A model generated the notes under the pieces. It was not told where the DNA came from, searched no databases, and worked only from the letters and a program-made list of their open reading frames with translations. DNA of 18,323 nt from positions 1 through 18,323 of the forward strand of contig CANRQD010000012.1 of NCBI GenBank assembly GCA_947632685.1. The letters run 5' to 3'. A program made the translations under genes and the position numbers. Of this stretch, positions 1 to 8,400 are shown piece by piece. How positions within the stretch are numbered: the first letter of the stretch is position 1; every line of letters begins with the position of its first letter. Source of the DNA: an uncultured Bacilli bacterium (GTDB lineage Bacteria > Bacillota_I > Bacilli_A > RF39 > UBA660).

Positions 1-281
1 ATACTAAGTTTAAAGCTAGTGTTTATGTTCTATCTAAAGAAGAAGGTGGAAGACATACTCCATTCTTCTCAAATTATCGTCCACAATTCTATTTCAGAAC
101 TACAGATGTAACTGGTGTTATCGAGTTACCTGCTGGTGTTGAAATGGTAATGCCTGGTGATAATGTTGATATGACTGTAGAATTAATTGCTCCAGTAGCA
201 CTTGAAAATGGTACACAATTCTCAATTCGTGAAGGTGGACATACAGTTGGTGCTGGTGTAGTTTCAGAAATTATCAAATAG
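1..281 (+). CDS. tuf: Elongation factor Tu, C-terminal part (5' end outside window)
   Basis: The first 92 readable codons (in frame from base 3) end at TAG 279-281 and encode the C-terminal beta-barrel domain (domain 3) of EF-Tu, the GTPase that delivers aminoacyl-tRNA to the ribosome. Recognisable features are the GGRHTPF motif, the RPQFYFRTTDVTG stretch, the MVMPGDN turn and the closing REGGHTVGAG segment. The GTPase domain and domain 2 lie upstream of the window. The gene is followed directly by a strong terminator, so it is not cotranscribed with the accessory genes downstream. Identity is close to certain because this domain is among the most conserved in bacteria. The 5' boundary is simply the edge of the window. 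Confidence 0.97.
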   Translation, partial: TKFKASVYVLSKEEGGRHTPFFSNYRPQFYFRTTDVTGVIELPAGVEMVMPGDNVDMTVELIAPVALENGTQFSIREGGHTVGAGVVSEIIK

Positions 282-297
282 TAAAAAGAATATATTT

Positions 298-326
298 AAA
301 GTTGCTAAGTAATTAGCAACTTTTTT
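298..326 (+). terminator. Rho-independent terminator of tuf
   Basis: GTTGCTAA (301-308) and TTAGCAAC (313-320) form a perfect 8-bp stem with a GTAA loop, followed by six T (321-326). The preceding AAA (298-300) can extend pairing into the T run. It lies 17 bases after the tuf stop codon. Confidence 0.93.
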
Positions 327-337
327 AATGCCAAAAC

Positions 338-365
338 TTGACACCGGGGGGGGGTATTATATAAT
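338..365 (+). promoter_or_regulatory. Sigma-A promoter with G9 tract in the spacer, candidate phase-variable
   Basis: A perfect -35 TTGACA (338-343) and a perfect -10 TATAAT (360-365) are separated by 16 bases. Nine of those are an uninterrupted G run (346-354). The predicted start of transcription near 372 leaves a ~24-base leader before the ATG at 396. Changing the G run by one base would move the spacer to 15 or 17 bases and should change promoter strength. Poly-G spacers of this type control Neisseria porA by slipped-strand mispairing; applying that here is inference. Confidence 0.8.
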
Positions 366-395
366 TATCTTATATAAAGGGTAAGATGATTAATA

Positions 396-1670
396 ATGAA
401 AAGTATTAACAAAAAAATAATCGTAACTTTATTAGTAATCATAGAGATAATGTTAATAAATGTAACATATAAATCATATAGTAATCGAATAATAGATGAA
501 AAAGAAATAGAGAATAAAAGAATAGCTATAAAAGTAGATAATGGAAATAATGGATATGAAGATAGAGAAGAGTTTCCAGGAAGAGGATATGTTTTAAATA
601 CAGAATTAACAGAATGTTTAGATATAGAAGGAAATAAATTAAACAAATCGGATATAAAAAGTGATGGAGAAAGTGTAACTCTAACAGGAAAGTATACAAG
701 TTACTGTACCTTATATTTTTATTTGATAGAAGATAGAGAATATAATTATACAGGAGATTATCAGGTATTTATAGCACCAAAGACAGGAGAATACAAAATA
801 GAATTATGGGGTGCTAGTGGCGGTTCAACAGAAACTGGGGCGATAGGTGGAAATGGAGCATATACAAAAGGAATTATTAGTTTAAAAGAAAACGAAAAAA
901 TATATATTTTTGTTGGGGAAGAAGGCCATACGTATACTGCAAGAATACCTTATATTTTATCAGAAACGTTTAATGGTGGAGGTAGAGGACAGCAACATAC
1001 GTATACAAATGCATCAAGTGGAGGAGGAGCAACAGATATAAGGCTAAACATTTCTGAAACAGGTAATTGGAATGACTTTAATAGTTTAAAATCTAGGATA
1101 ATGGTCGCTGCCGGAGGCGGTGGTGGTCATTATTGGAGTAATGTTGGAAATGTAACAGGTGGTTATGGTGGCACATTAGTTGGTGGTGAAGGAATAATGC
1201 GATATATTTCTATAGAAAATGATAATAGAGTTTTAAATAATACCACTGGTGGAACTCAAACTAGTGGTGGTGAACCTAATGATAGAAAAGCAACAGGAGG
1301 ATATGGTAAATTTGGAATTGGTGGAAATTCTGCATCTGCATCATCTGGAGGTGGAGGAGGCTACTATGGTGGAGGAGGTGGTATTGACCAAGGATATTCT
1401 CCTTCAGCTGGAGCAGGTGGATCATCATATATCTCAGGATATATAGGATGTATTGCTATCGATAATACATCAACAGAAAATAGTGTGTTTTCTAAAACAG
1501 GATGTGATGTAAATGCGCCAGATTTAGAATGTTCCAAACATTATAGTGGTAAATATTTTACTGATCCACAAATGATAGCAGGCAACTCACAAATGCCAAC
1601 TCATAATGGAGAAGGTACAATGGAAGGTAATATAGGAAATGGTCATGCTAAGATTACTTTTGTTAAATAA
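396..1670 (+). CDS. Membrane-anchored glycine-rich surface protein (ALK/LTK-type glycine-rich domain)
   Basis: A 424-residue protein. A short basic N-terminus (MKSINKK) precedes one hydrophobic segment at about residues 8-24, read as a signal anchor or uncleaved signal peptide. A linker follows, then from about residue 113 to the end a glycine-rich domain. It opens with the typical FIAPKTGEYKIELWGASGG pattern and continues with blocks such as AAGGGGGHYW and SSGGGGGYYGGGGG. This matches the bacterial glycine-rich domain related to the extracellular ALK/LTK domain, often found on cell-surface proteins of gut Bacillota. No LPXTG or other sorting signal is visible, so anchoring is probably by the N-terminal helix. 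Molecular function is unknown; adhesion or surface display is inference. The gene stands alone between terminators at 326 and 1701, with the G9-tract promoter directly upstream. An AAAGGG at 376-381 is rather far (14 bases) from the chosen ATG, and no better in-frame start was seen. Confidence 0.85.
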   Translation: MKSINKKIIVTLLVIIEIMLINVTYKSYSNRIIDEKEIENKRIAIKVDNGNNGYEDREEFPGRGYVLNTELTECLDIEGNKLNKSDIKSDGESVTLTGKYTSYCTLYFYLIEDREYNYTGDYQVFIAPKTGEYKIELWGASGGSTETGAIGGNGAYTKGIISLKENEKIYIFVGEEGHTYTARIPYILSETFNGGGRGQQHTYTNASSGGGATDIRLNISETGNWNDFNSLKSRIMVAAGGGGGHYWSNVGNVTGGYGGTLVGGEGIMRYISIENDNRVLNNTTGGTQTSGGEPNDRKATGGYGKFGIGGNSASASSGGGGGYYGGGGGIDQGYSPSAGAGGSSYISGYIGCIAIDNTSTENSVFSKTGCDVNAPDLECSKHYSGKYFTDPQMIAGNSQMPTHNGEGTMEGNIGNGHAKITFVK

Positions 1671-1701
1671 TGTTAGTAACTAATAAGTTATTAACATTTT
1701 T
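1670..1701 (+). terminator. Rho-independent terminator after the glycine-rich gene
   Basis: Bases 1670-1681 pair with 1686-1697 as a 12-bp stem with one G-U wobble around an AATA loop, followed by a short T run to 1701. The stem starts on the last base of the stop codon. Confidence 0.88.
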
Positions 1702-1736
1702 ATATATTTAATATATTTTTTTTAAGATATTTATTA

Positions 1737-1742
1737 TATAAT
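1737..1742 (+). promoter_or_regulatory. Possible -10 box for the 140-residue gene
   Basis: A TATAAT hexamer sits 30 bases before the ATG at 1772, after a terminator that would otherwise cut off transcription. No convincing -35 box is found 16-18 bases upstream, where the sequence is T-rich. In such AT-rich DNA a lone -10 match is weak evidence. Confidence 0.4.
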
Positions 1743-1771
1743 ATAGTCTTGTGAAAAAATGAGGGATAATT

Positions 1772-2194
1772 ATGAGATGTATCACAAAAGAAATGATATA
1801 TTATTATAAATTAAAACAATTAGGTTTTGATTTTATGGGATATTATATAACTAAACATAAATGTGAATTATCCTATCATCATTTTATAATTCCTAAATTT
1901 GAATGTCGCCTAAATAATTTAGGAGAAGGTTATTATATGTGGAATGGTGTTATCTTAAGACAAAAAACAGCTCATGAATATATTCACGTTATAGAAAAAT
2001 ATGATTTAGATCGTTATGATGCTATAACTAGTGAATTATTAGATCAAAAAATAAAAGGATATATTGATTTTGAAAATATTAAAATAATTAATGATATTTT
2101 ACTTAGTTTTGAACGGGAATATATAGATAAAACTACTGTAGATGGTCATTATATTATTCAAGAAAGATATTTTAATAGAGTATTAAAGAAATAA
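1772..2194 (+). CDS. Uncharacterised 140-residue protein with HNH-like residue spacing
   Basis: The start is supported by GAGGG (1761-1765) six bases upstream. I do not recognise a named family. The protein is soluble, Tyr- and Ile-rich, with no signal peptide or membrane helix. Its most suggestive feature is a His-His pair at 36-37 followed by IIPK, then Asn58 in WNGVIL, His68 and His72. This spacing (HH, about 20 residues, N, 9, H, 3, H) resembles the beta-beta-alpha metal core of HNH nucleases (HHIIP...N...H...H), but without the zinc-binding cysteines many of them carry. A nuclease role is inference from spacing alone. The gene ends 25 bases before the ABC-F start with no terminator between, so the two may be cotranscribed. 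Confidence 0.7.
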   Translation: MRCITKEMIYYYKLKQLGFDFMGYYITKHKCELSYHHFIIPKFECRLNNLGEGYYMWNGVILRQKTAHEYIHVIEKYDLDRYDAITSELLDQKIKGYIDFENIKIINDILLSFEREYIDKTTVDGHYIIQERYFNRVLKK

Positions 2195-2219
2195 ATGATA
2201 AAATAAATGTGTGATATAT

Positions 2220-4085
2220 ATGAATATAAAAATAAGAAATGCAAGTGTAACTTTAGGAATAAATACTATTTTAGAAGAAGTTAATTTAGATATTAATGAA
2301 AAAGATAAAATAGCTATAGTAGGAAGAAATGGGGCTGGAAAGACTACTTTATTAAAAGCTTTAATTGATAATAGTATGTTTGACAGTGGTGTTGGTGAAG
2401 AAGAATTTAGTATAACTAAAATAGGTAGATGGTCCATTGGTTATTTAGAACAAATAGCGTTTTCTTCAGAAGAAGTAACATTAATTGATGAAATAAAAAA
2501 ATCATTTAGTGATTTAATTAAATTAGAAAATAAACTAAATAATTTAGTTAAAGAAATGAATGAAAATAATGATGAAAAGATTATTTTAGAATATACTGAA
2601 GCTTTAGAAAATTATAAATTACAGGGAGGATATTCTTATCAAAAAGAATATGAAGTATTATTAAAACAATTTGGTTTTAGTGAAAGTGATAAATTAAAAA
2701 AAATAAAAGAATTTTCTGGGGGAGAAAAAACGAAAATTGCTTTTATAAAACTATTATTAAATAAACCTGATTTATTACTATTAGATGAACCTACTAATCA
2801 TTTAGATATTCATACAATTGAATATTTAGAAAATTATTTAAAAAATTATTCTAAAACTTTAATAATTGTTTCTCATGATCGAATGTTTTTAGATAATATC
2901 GTTAATATAGTATATGAGATAGATTATGGTAAAACTTATAAGTATAAAGGAAATTATACTAATTATGAAAAAGAAAAAAAGTTAAGATATGAAAAAACAT
3001 TAAAAGATTATGAATATCAACAAAAAGAAATAAAAAGATTACAAAGTATTTATGAAAGATTTAGAAATAAACCAACAAAAGCAAGTATGGCTTTAAGTAA
3101 ACTTAAACAGATTGAAAGAATGGATATAATTGAAAGACCAAAAGAAACTGATTTAAGAACTTTTAGAACTAATTTAAATGAAATAAAACCAAGTGGAAAA
3201 GTAGTAATGAATATTAAAGATTTAACAATTGGTTATAATAAAGAATTAGCTACAATTAATTTAGAAGTTATAAGAGGAAAAAAGATAGGTATAATTGGTG
3301 AAAATGGTATTGGTAAATCAACTTTATTAAAAACTATATATGGCTTAATAAAACCAATTAAAGGAGAAATAGAATGGGGTATTAATTTAAAAATAGGTTA
3401 TTTTGATCAAAATTTAGCTATGCAAGATAGTAATAATACAGTTATTGAAGAATTTCGAAATTTCTTACCTCAATTATCTTATGAACAAGCAAGAAGTGCT
3501 TTAGGATCATTTTTATTTAAAAATGATGATATAGATAAAAAGATAAATATTTTAAGTGGAGGAGAAAAAGTAAGATTACAATTATGTAAAATATTATATA
3601 ATAAACCTAATTTATTATTATTAGATGAACCAACTAATCATATGGATATTATAGGTAAAGAACATTTAGAAGATATATTAAAAGAATATACAGGAACTTT
3701 AATATTTGTTTCACATGATCGTTATTTTGTTAAAAAAATAGCAGATGAACTCCTAGTATTTGAAAATAATAAAGTTTCTTATTATCGTTATGGTTATAGT
3801 GAATATGAAGAAAAAAGAAAACAAGAAATACCTATTCTTTCTTCAGATAAAGTTATTAAAGAAGAAAAAGTAAATAATTATAATATAAATAAAGAAATAA
3901 AAAATATTGAAAAAGAAATAACAAGTAAAGAAAATGAAATAAATAAATTAAAGCAAGAATTATATAATGAAGAAGTATATACTAATTATGAAAAAAGTAA
4001 AGAAATTAATAATTTATTAGAAGAAAAGCAAAAAGAATTAGATGATTTGAATAAAAAATGGGAAGAATTAATAAGTAAATGTTAG
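2220..4085 (+). CDS. ABC-F family ATPase (ribosome-associated type)
   Basis: A 621-residue protein with two ABC ATPase domains and no membrane segments, the ABC-F layout. Domain 1 has Walker A GRNGAGKT (35-42), signature FSGGEKTK and Walker B LLLLDEPTNHLDI. Domain 2 has Walker A GENGIGKS (360-367), signature LSGGEKVR and LLLLDEPTNHMDI. The linker between them is charged and helical and contains KPTKASMALSKLKQIERM, typical of the P-site tRNA-interaction motif of translation-factor ABC-Fs. From about residue 545 a Lys/Glu-rich coiled coil forms the C-terminal extension. ABC-F proteins bind the ribosomal E site and relieve stalling; some protect against antibiotics. The short linker fits a housekeeping YdiF-like protein better than a Vga/Msr-type resistance factor, though this is not decisive. 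A GTG at 2211 would add three residues; ATG 2220 aligns better with family N-termini, and neither has a strong Shine-Dalgarno site. Confidence 0.93.
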   Translation: MNIKIRNASVTLGINTILEEVNLDINEKDKIAIVGRNGAGKTTLLKALIDNSMFDSGVGEEEFSITKIGRWSIGYLEQIAFSSEEVTLIDEIKKSFSDLIKLENKLNNLVKEMNENNDEKIILEYTEALENYKLQGGYSYQKEYEVLLKQFGFSESDKLKKIKEFSGGEKTKIAFIKLLLNKPDLLLLDEPTNHLDIHTIEYLENYLKNYSKTLIIVSHDRMFLDNIVNIVYEIDYGKTYKYKGNYTNYEKEKKLRYEKTLKDYEYQQKEIKRLQSIYERFRNKPTKASMALSKLKQIERMDIIERPKETDLRTFRTNLNEIKPSGKVVMNIKDLTIGYNKELATINLEVIRGKKIGIIGENGIGKSTLLKTIYGLIKPIKGEIEWGINLKIGYFDQNLAMQDSNNTVIEEFRNFLPQLSYEQARSALGSFLFKNDDIDKKINILSGGEKVRLQLCKILYNKPNLLLLDEPTNHMDIIGKEHLEDILKEYTGTLIFVSHDRYFVKKIADELLVFENNKVSYYRYGYSEYEEKRKQEIPILSSDKVIKEEKVNNYNINKEIKNIEKEITSKENEINKLKQELYNEEVYTNYEKSKEINNLLEEKQKELDDLNKKWEELISKC

Positions 4086-4092
4086 AAGGAAT

Positions 4093-4137
4093 AACTATTA
4101 CATATAAATAAAGAGAAGATGTAATTGTAGTTTTTTT
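4093..4137 (+). terminator. Probable terminator after the ABC-F gene
   Basis: AACTATTACAT (4093-4103) can pair with ATGTAA (4119-4124) and TAGTT (4128-4132), with a 3-base bulge (TTG) and a 15-base loop, leading into seven T (4131-4137). The bulge and long loop make it weaker than the other terminators here. The promoter-like sequence just downstream supports a transcription boundary at this point. Confidence 0.55.
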
Positions 4138-4166
4138 ATAAAATTAAATTAAAATTAAAATGTAAA

Positions 4167-4195
4167 TTGAACAACAAACTTATTTATGTTAAACT
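4167..4195 (+). promoter_or_regulatory. Promoter of the toxin operon
   Basis: TTGAAC (4167-4172), 17 bases, then TAAACT (4190-4195) preceded by TGT, an extended -10 (TGn). Transcription would start near 4202, about 22 bases before the chosen ATG at 4224. It is the only good promoter seen between the ABC-F gene and the DUF4176 gene. Confidence 0.6.
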
Positions 4196-4210
4196 ATAAA
4201 TAGATAATAT

Positions 4211-4215
4211 GGAGG
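4211..4215 (+). promoter_or_regulatory. Shine-Dalgarno site that fixes the DUF4176 start at 4224
   Basis: GGAGG at 4211-4215 is 8 bases before ATG 4224. An earlier in-frame ATG (4209) overlaps this site and has no ribosome binding site of its own, so it is unlikely to be used. Confidence 0.8.
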
Positions 4216-4223
4216 ATAAAGAT

Positions 4224-4553
4224 ATGCAAGAAGTAGGAAAATATTTACCAATTGGTTCAGTAGTGTTACTTAATAATGGGAAAAAGAGATTAATGGTAAC
4301 TGGATATGCCCAATTGGATTTAGAAACAAAAGATGTAATATATGATTATTGTGGTTGTATATATCCAGAAGGAATTATATCAACAAAACAAGTAATTTTA
4401 TTTAATCATAAAGATATAAATAAAATATATTGTCTAGGATATAGTGATGAAGAACAAAAAAGTTATAATAAATTATTATTAGATAATTTATCAGATGATA
4501 AGAAAGCAGCGTTAATAGAACAAGCAAAAGAAAAATTTAATGAGAGTAGATAA
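4224..4553 (+). CDS. DUF4176 protein, T7SS toxin-associated factor
   Basis: A 109-residue cytosolic protein. The run GKYLPIGSVVLL, a central VTGYAQLDLE and the YDYCGCIYPEG block (about residues 40-50), followed by LFNHKDINKIYCLGY, are the hallmarks of the DUF4176 family. Members are repeatedly encoded next to LXG-type T7SS toxin genes and are thought to act as export or chaperone-like factors for the toxin (family knowledge, from memory). The gene is first in a four-gene operon with the toxin. The next gene starts two bases after its stop codon. A second copy of the domain is fused into that next protein, with the same LPxGSxVxL, YDYxGCIYPxG and LFNHxDI landmarks. The family call is firm; the biochemical role is inferred. 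Confidence 0.85.
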   Translation: MQEVGKYLPIGSVVLLNNGKKRLMVTGYAQLDLETKDVIYDYCGCIYPEGIISTKQVILFNHKDINKIYCLGYSDEEQKSYNKLLLDNLSDDKKAALIEQAKEKFNESR

Positions 4554-4555
4554 AA

Positions 4556-5479
4556 ATGAATTTTAAATTATTAACAAAAGAACAAATAGATAATATATAT
4601 CCTAATCAATATAATATAGATATATTAAAATCTTATCGTTTAATGGATTTATCATTCAATACAACATATCTATATTATTATTCTTGTTATAAATATGTAT
4701 TAGATAATTACTTAAATAAAATATTAAATTTAAAAGAACTAGATAATGAAATTGCTATCGAAAATAAAGATAATAAATTTAGTAATTTTTATAAAGAATT
4801 ATCTAGTTTAAATTTAAATAATGTTTTTATTAGAAATAATATATTTTTAGATAGATTAACTAATGAAGAATTTCAAAATTATCAAAAGATATATGAAAGT
4901 AAAGATTTAAATAATTTAGAAAATTTTGTAATTAATACATATAAAAAACTTATTATTTTTAGTAGTAATATAGATAATCAAAAACAAGTTAATTATGAAC
5001 CTTTAGATAGTTTTTTAGCATGCAATAACGCTCTTGTTATTGGTGTTTTAAGTGAAAAAAATGACGTAATAGATAATATAATATTAGAAAGAGAAAAAGA
5101 ATATTCTAATATTTTAGGAATCCCTGTATCCATTCATATTTATCAAAATGATTCTCTAAAAGAGACATTTAATATTAAACAATTAGAAATATTTGAAAAG
5201 CCAAAATCAAATATAAAAAAATATCCAAAATTTTTACCATTAGGATCAATAGTAATTTTAAAAAAAGGAACACTTAAAATAATGATAGATGGATATTTAC
5301 AAGTAGATGTAAATGATAAAAATAAAGTATATGACTATATAGGATGTATATATCCGTGTGGAAGTATAAGAAGTGATTTTAATATTTTATTTAATCATGA
5401 AGATATAGATGAGATTATTGCCATTGGATTAAGAGATAAAGAATTATTAGAATATACAAATAGTTTATTAAATAAATAG
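4556..5479 (+). CDS. Two-domain protein: unnamed N-terminal domain fused to C-terminal DUF4176
   Basis: A 307-residue protein without signal peptide or membrane helix. Residues ~1-210 form a domain I cannot name. Residues ~222-307 are a DUF4176 domain (FLPLGSIVIL, YDYIGCIYPCG at 259-269, LFNHEDIDEI) clearly related to the preceding gene product. The N-terminal domain is homologous to the 206-residue protein encoded after the toxin: KELD (60-63) and FIRNNI (91-96) here match KELD (47-50) and FLRNNI (82-87) there, with similar spacing. Translation is probably coupled to the upstream gene, two bases away. A role in binding and guiding the neighbouring toxin to the secretion motor is inference from the DUF4176 domain and operon position. 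Confidence 0.85.
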   Translation: MNFKLLTKEQIDNIYPNQYNIDILKSYRLMDLSFNTTYLYYYSCYKYVLDNYLNKILNLKELDNEIAIENKDNKFSNFYKELSSLNLNNVFIRNNIFLDRLTNEEFQNYQKIYESKDLNNLENFVINTYKKLIIFSSNIDNQKQVNYEPLDSFLACNNALVIGVLSEKNDVIDNIILEREKEYSNILGIPVSIHIYQNDSLKETFNIKQLEIFEKPKSNIKKYPKFLPLGSIVILKKGTLKIMIDGYLQVDVNDKNKVYDYIGCIYPCGSIRSDFNILFNHEDIDEIIAIGLRDKELLEYTNSLLNK

Positions 5480-5497
5480 CAAAAAAGGAGGTAAAAA

Positions 5498-8400
5498 ATG
5501 AGCGAGATAACATTAAATACAAAAACATTGAAAACATATATAGATAAGTTAAAAAGTTATGAAACTTATTATACAAATAAGAAAAGCTCATTTTCAACCA
5601 CCGGATTTGGAAGTGGGGGAAATTTAGCAAGTTATTTACTAAAAATTCAAACAATATATAGTAATATAGGAAGTAATATAAAAGAAACAACTAAATTTTT
5701 AGAAGATTATATAAATGATGCCGAAAATTTAGAAAATCGTTTAATTGGTGATAGTGGCTTTATAAAAGAAACAAGAGTAAATAATATTGTTAGTAGATAT
5801 CGAAATAGTTTAAAAAAATATGATATAGATAGTGAAGATTTATTTAAAATAATAAAGGTTGATAGTAAAGGAAATTCATTTAATGCAATAGGAGGAACAG
5901 TAAATAAAAAAACAACAGCAGAGAAAAAAGAAAAGAAATCTCAAGCAGCGATAAACTTTTTATCATTTGGTGAAGGAATATTAAATGCATTGGAGACTCT
6001 TGGAGATGGAGTATTAATGTTGGGAGTTGGAGCTTGCAATCTTTTAGAATTGTGTGGTATAGAAAAAGCAGGAGAACAAGCAGACAAATTAGCAGACATA
6101 GTAAAAGAAGATGAATCAAAAAGAATATATCAAGACGCAATTAAAGAAAATGATTTAGATAAATATGCAAATCCAGAAAGTATAGGAGCAAAGGTAGCAT
6201 CTGGAGCAGGAACGATTATATTAGATGCCTTATTAATAATTGGAACCGGAGGTTTAGCAGGAGCAGCATTTGGAACAGGAACAGCGGCAGCGACTACAGC
6301 AACGGTAGTAGGAAGAGGAGCATTAGGATTTGCTGAAGCAATGGGTCAAGAAAGTGAATATGCTTTACAAAATGGAGCAAGTAGAAACCAAGCATTTGGA
6401 GTTGGTTTAACTGCAGGAACAATTGGAGCAATAACTAATGCAGCATCAGGAAAAATGGATGACTTAGCCAAAGTAAAAGGAATAGGAGTAGGAAAGATAA
6501 TAAAATATTCCTTTGGAAGTGGAATGATAGGAGTAGGAGAAACCGTAGTAAATGAAGTAGTTCAAACAACAACCTATAAGAATGATGGAGAATTATCAAT
6601 AAATGATTATATAGAAAATTTAAAGAGAAGTGCACCACAAATGGCAATATCATTTGGAAGTAATTTTGCAGGAACATTTGCAGGAGGAATGTTTGAATAT
6701 AAAAAAAATCAAAAAGCACAAAAAACTTTTAACCTAGATGATACTTTGGAAATGCCAACAATAGATTTAGAAAAAAATTTATTTGAAAAAATTGAAACGT
6801 TTGATAAAAGATTAATTGGTAGTATTGGTAATGAAACAGAATTCCAAAAACTTATTGATGAATTGAAAGAATATACTGATGATAGTTTTACTGATAAAAA
6901 TACTTTTCAATCAACACGTTGGTTTAAAAAGAATATAGTATATTCATTAAAAGAAGAAAACATGCTATCAAAGTTAAGCGATTATGAATTTAATCTATTA
7001 ATAGAAGATAATGTTTTGTTTTATGAATTGTTAGATACTTCACGAATGGAAGATTTTGTAATTCATAATATAAGTAAAATGCCTGAAACAATTAATAAAT
7101 TATTAAGTAAAGCTCCAAGTATAAATTCTTTAAATGATTTATTTAATAAAGAATCTATCAATCAATATTTTAATAGCATTTCTGATGATGAATTTTTAAA
7201 TATAATTACTAGATTTGCTACAGATGAATGTGAACCACTATTTATTAATTGTAAAAATATAACCGATAGATTTTTGAAAATGGATATAACTTCTCAATTT
7301 AAATATATTAATCAAGAAAGAATAATAAATGCACTAAATACTAATCAAGAAAATGCTGCAACCTTTTTAAAATCTTTAATTGAAAAATATGAATTAAGTG
7401 AAATGTATAACGATTTAGATTTTTCAAAAAAACTTTATAATTCTATACCTTATAACCATTTAATTTCGGATTATAAAACAAAAATTTATGAAAGAATTTC
7501 TCAATTAAAGAAACAAACCCAAGATTTGTTACTTAAAAATTCTAAAGTGCCAATAAATTTAAATGATTATGAGAATTACGTTGATATATCTTATATTAAA
7601 GATGGCGTTGAAATTACTAAAACGTCAAGATGGTTTTCTAAGACAGATTTATTGTCTAATGTTCCAGAATTAACTCCTGATTGTGTGATAACTTCTATAA
7701 AAAATAATGAAGTAAAAAATACTCTTTTATTAAATAATTTAAATAAAGGATTAAATAAAATTGTTTTGGAAATTGATGGCAAACCTACAACATTAGTTAA
7801 AAAATTAACATTTGAATCATTAGACTTAAATATTTTTATTGACACTGATGGTATTAATCAAGTAAAAATATTATCTATAGATTCATTGCCATCATATAAT
7901 TTTAATGCTAATCCAAATAAAATATATAGAATTACATATAATTCACAAGGGCAAAATGGTGTAAATTTTGTTTTAACTGATAAAAACGGGGTAGGAGATA
8001 TCGATAAATTAATGACAAGCTATAATTTATATGATATAAGTGATGTTGTAGTTGAAGAAACTAATCAAAAAGAATTAAAATCATTAATAGATATTTCTAA
8101 TAAATATAAAGAATCGGTAAATATCTTTAATACAACTAAATATGGTGGAGATCAAAGCGATGTTACTAGTTTAGTTGTAAATAAATTATCTAAAGTAGAT
8201 ATGAATGATATAGATACTAAAAAGGCAGATTTACTAATTGACATTGTAAAAAAACATTATCCTGAAGCTACTTCAACAGATATAAAAAATATTGTTGAAA
8301 AATATTCAAATAGTGGCTGTTGGTATATGGCTGTTAGTAATGACTTTGCAACTTTTATGGGAAGTCAAACAGATGCGAATAATAAATTTTTACAAAAATT

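Noticed and set aside
346..354. G9 run as a sequencing or assembly artefact
   Set aside because: Homopolymer length may be off by a base, but the run sits exactly between two perfect promoter hexamers at near-normal spacing, so its presence is probably real. The exact length of nine should be treated with caution.
365..646. Reverse-strand open frame opposite the glycine-rich gene
   Set aside because: It lies fully opposite a well-supported gene and its promoter, has a low-complexity hydrophobic translation typical of the reverse of AT-rich code, and no ribosome binding site. The other reverse-strand frames (near 89, 2183, 5415, 5880, 6435, 7591 and 15922) fail for the same reasons.
1249..1446. 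Second plus-strand frame inside the glycine-rich gene
   Set aside because: It is an out-of-frame reading of the GGA/GGT-rich repeats, which stay open by composition. It has no ribosome binding site or recognisable domain.
2211..2219. GTG start nine bases before the ABC-F ATG
   Set aside because: It adds MIY ahead of a methionine that already aligns with usual ABC-F N-termini, and it lacks a better ribosome binding site. It cannot be fully excluded.
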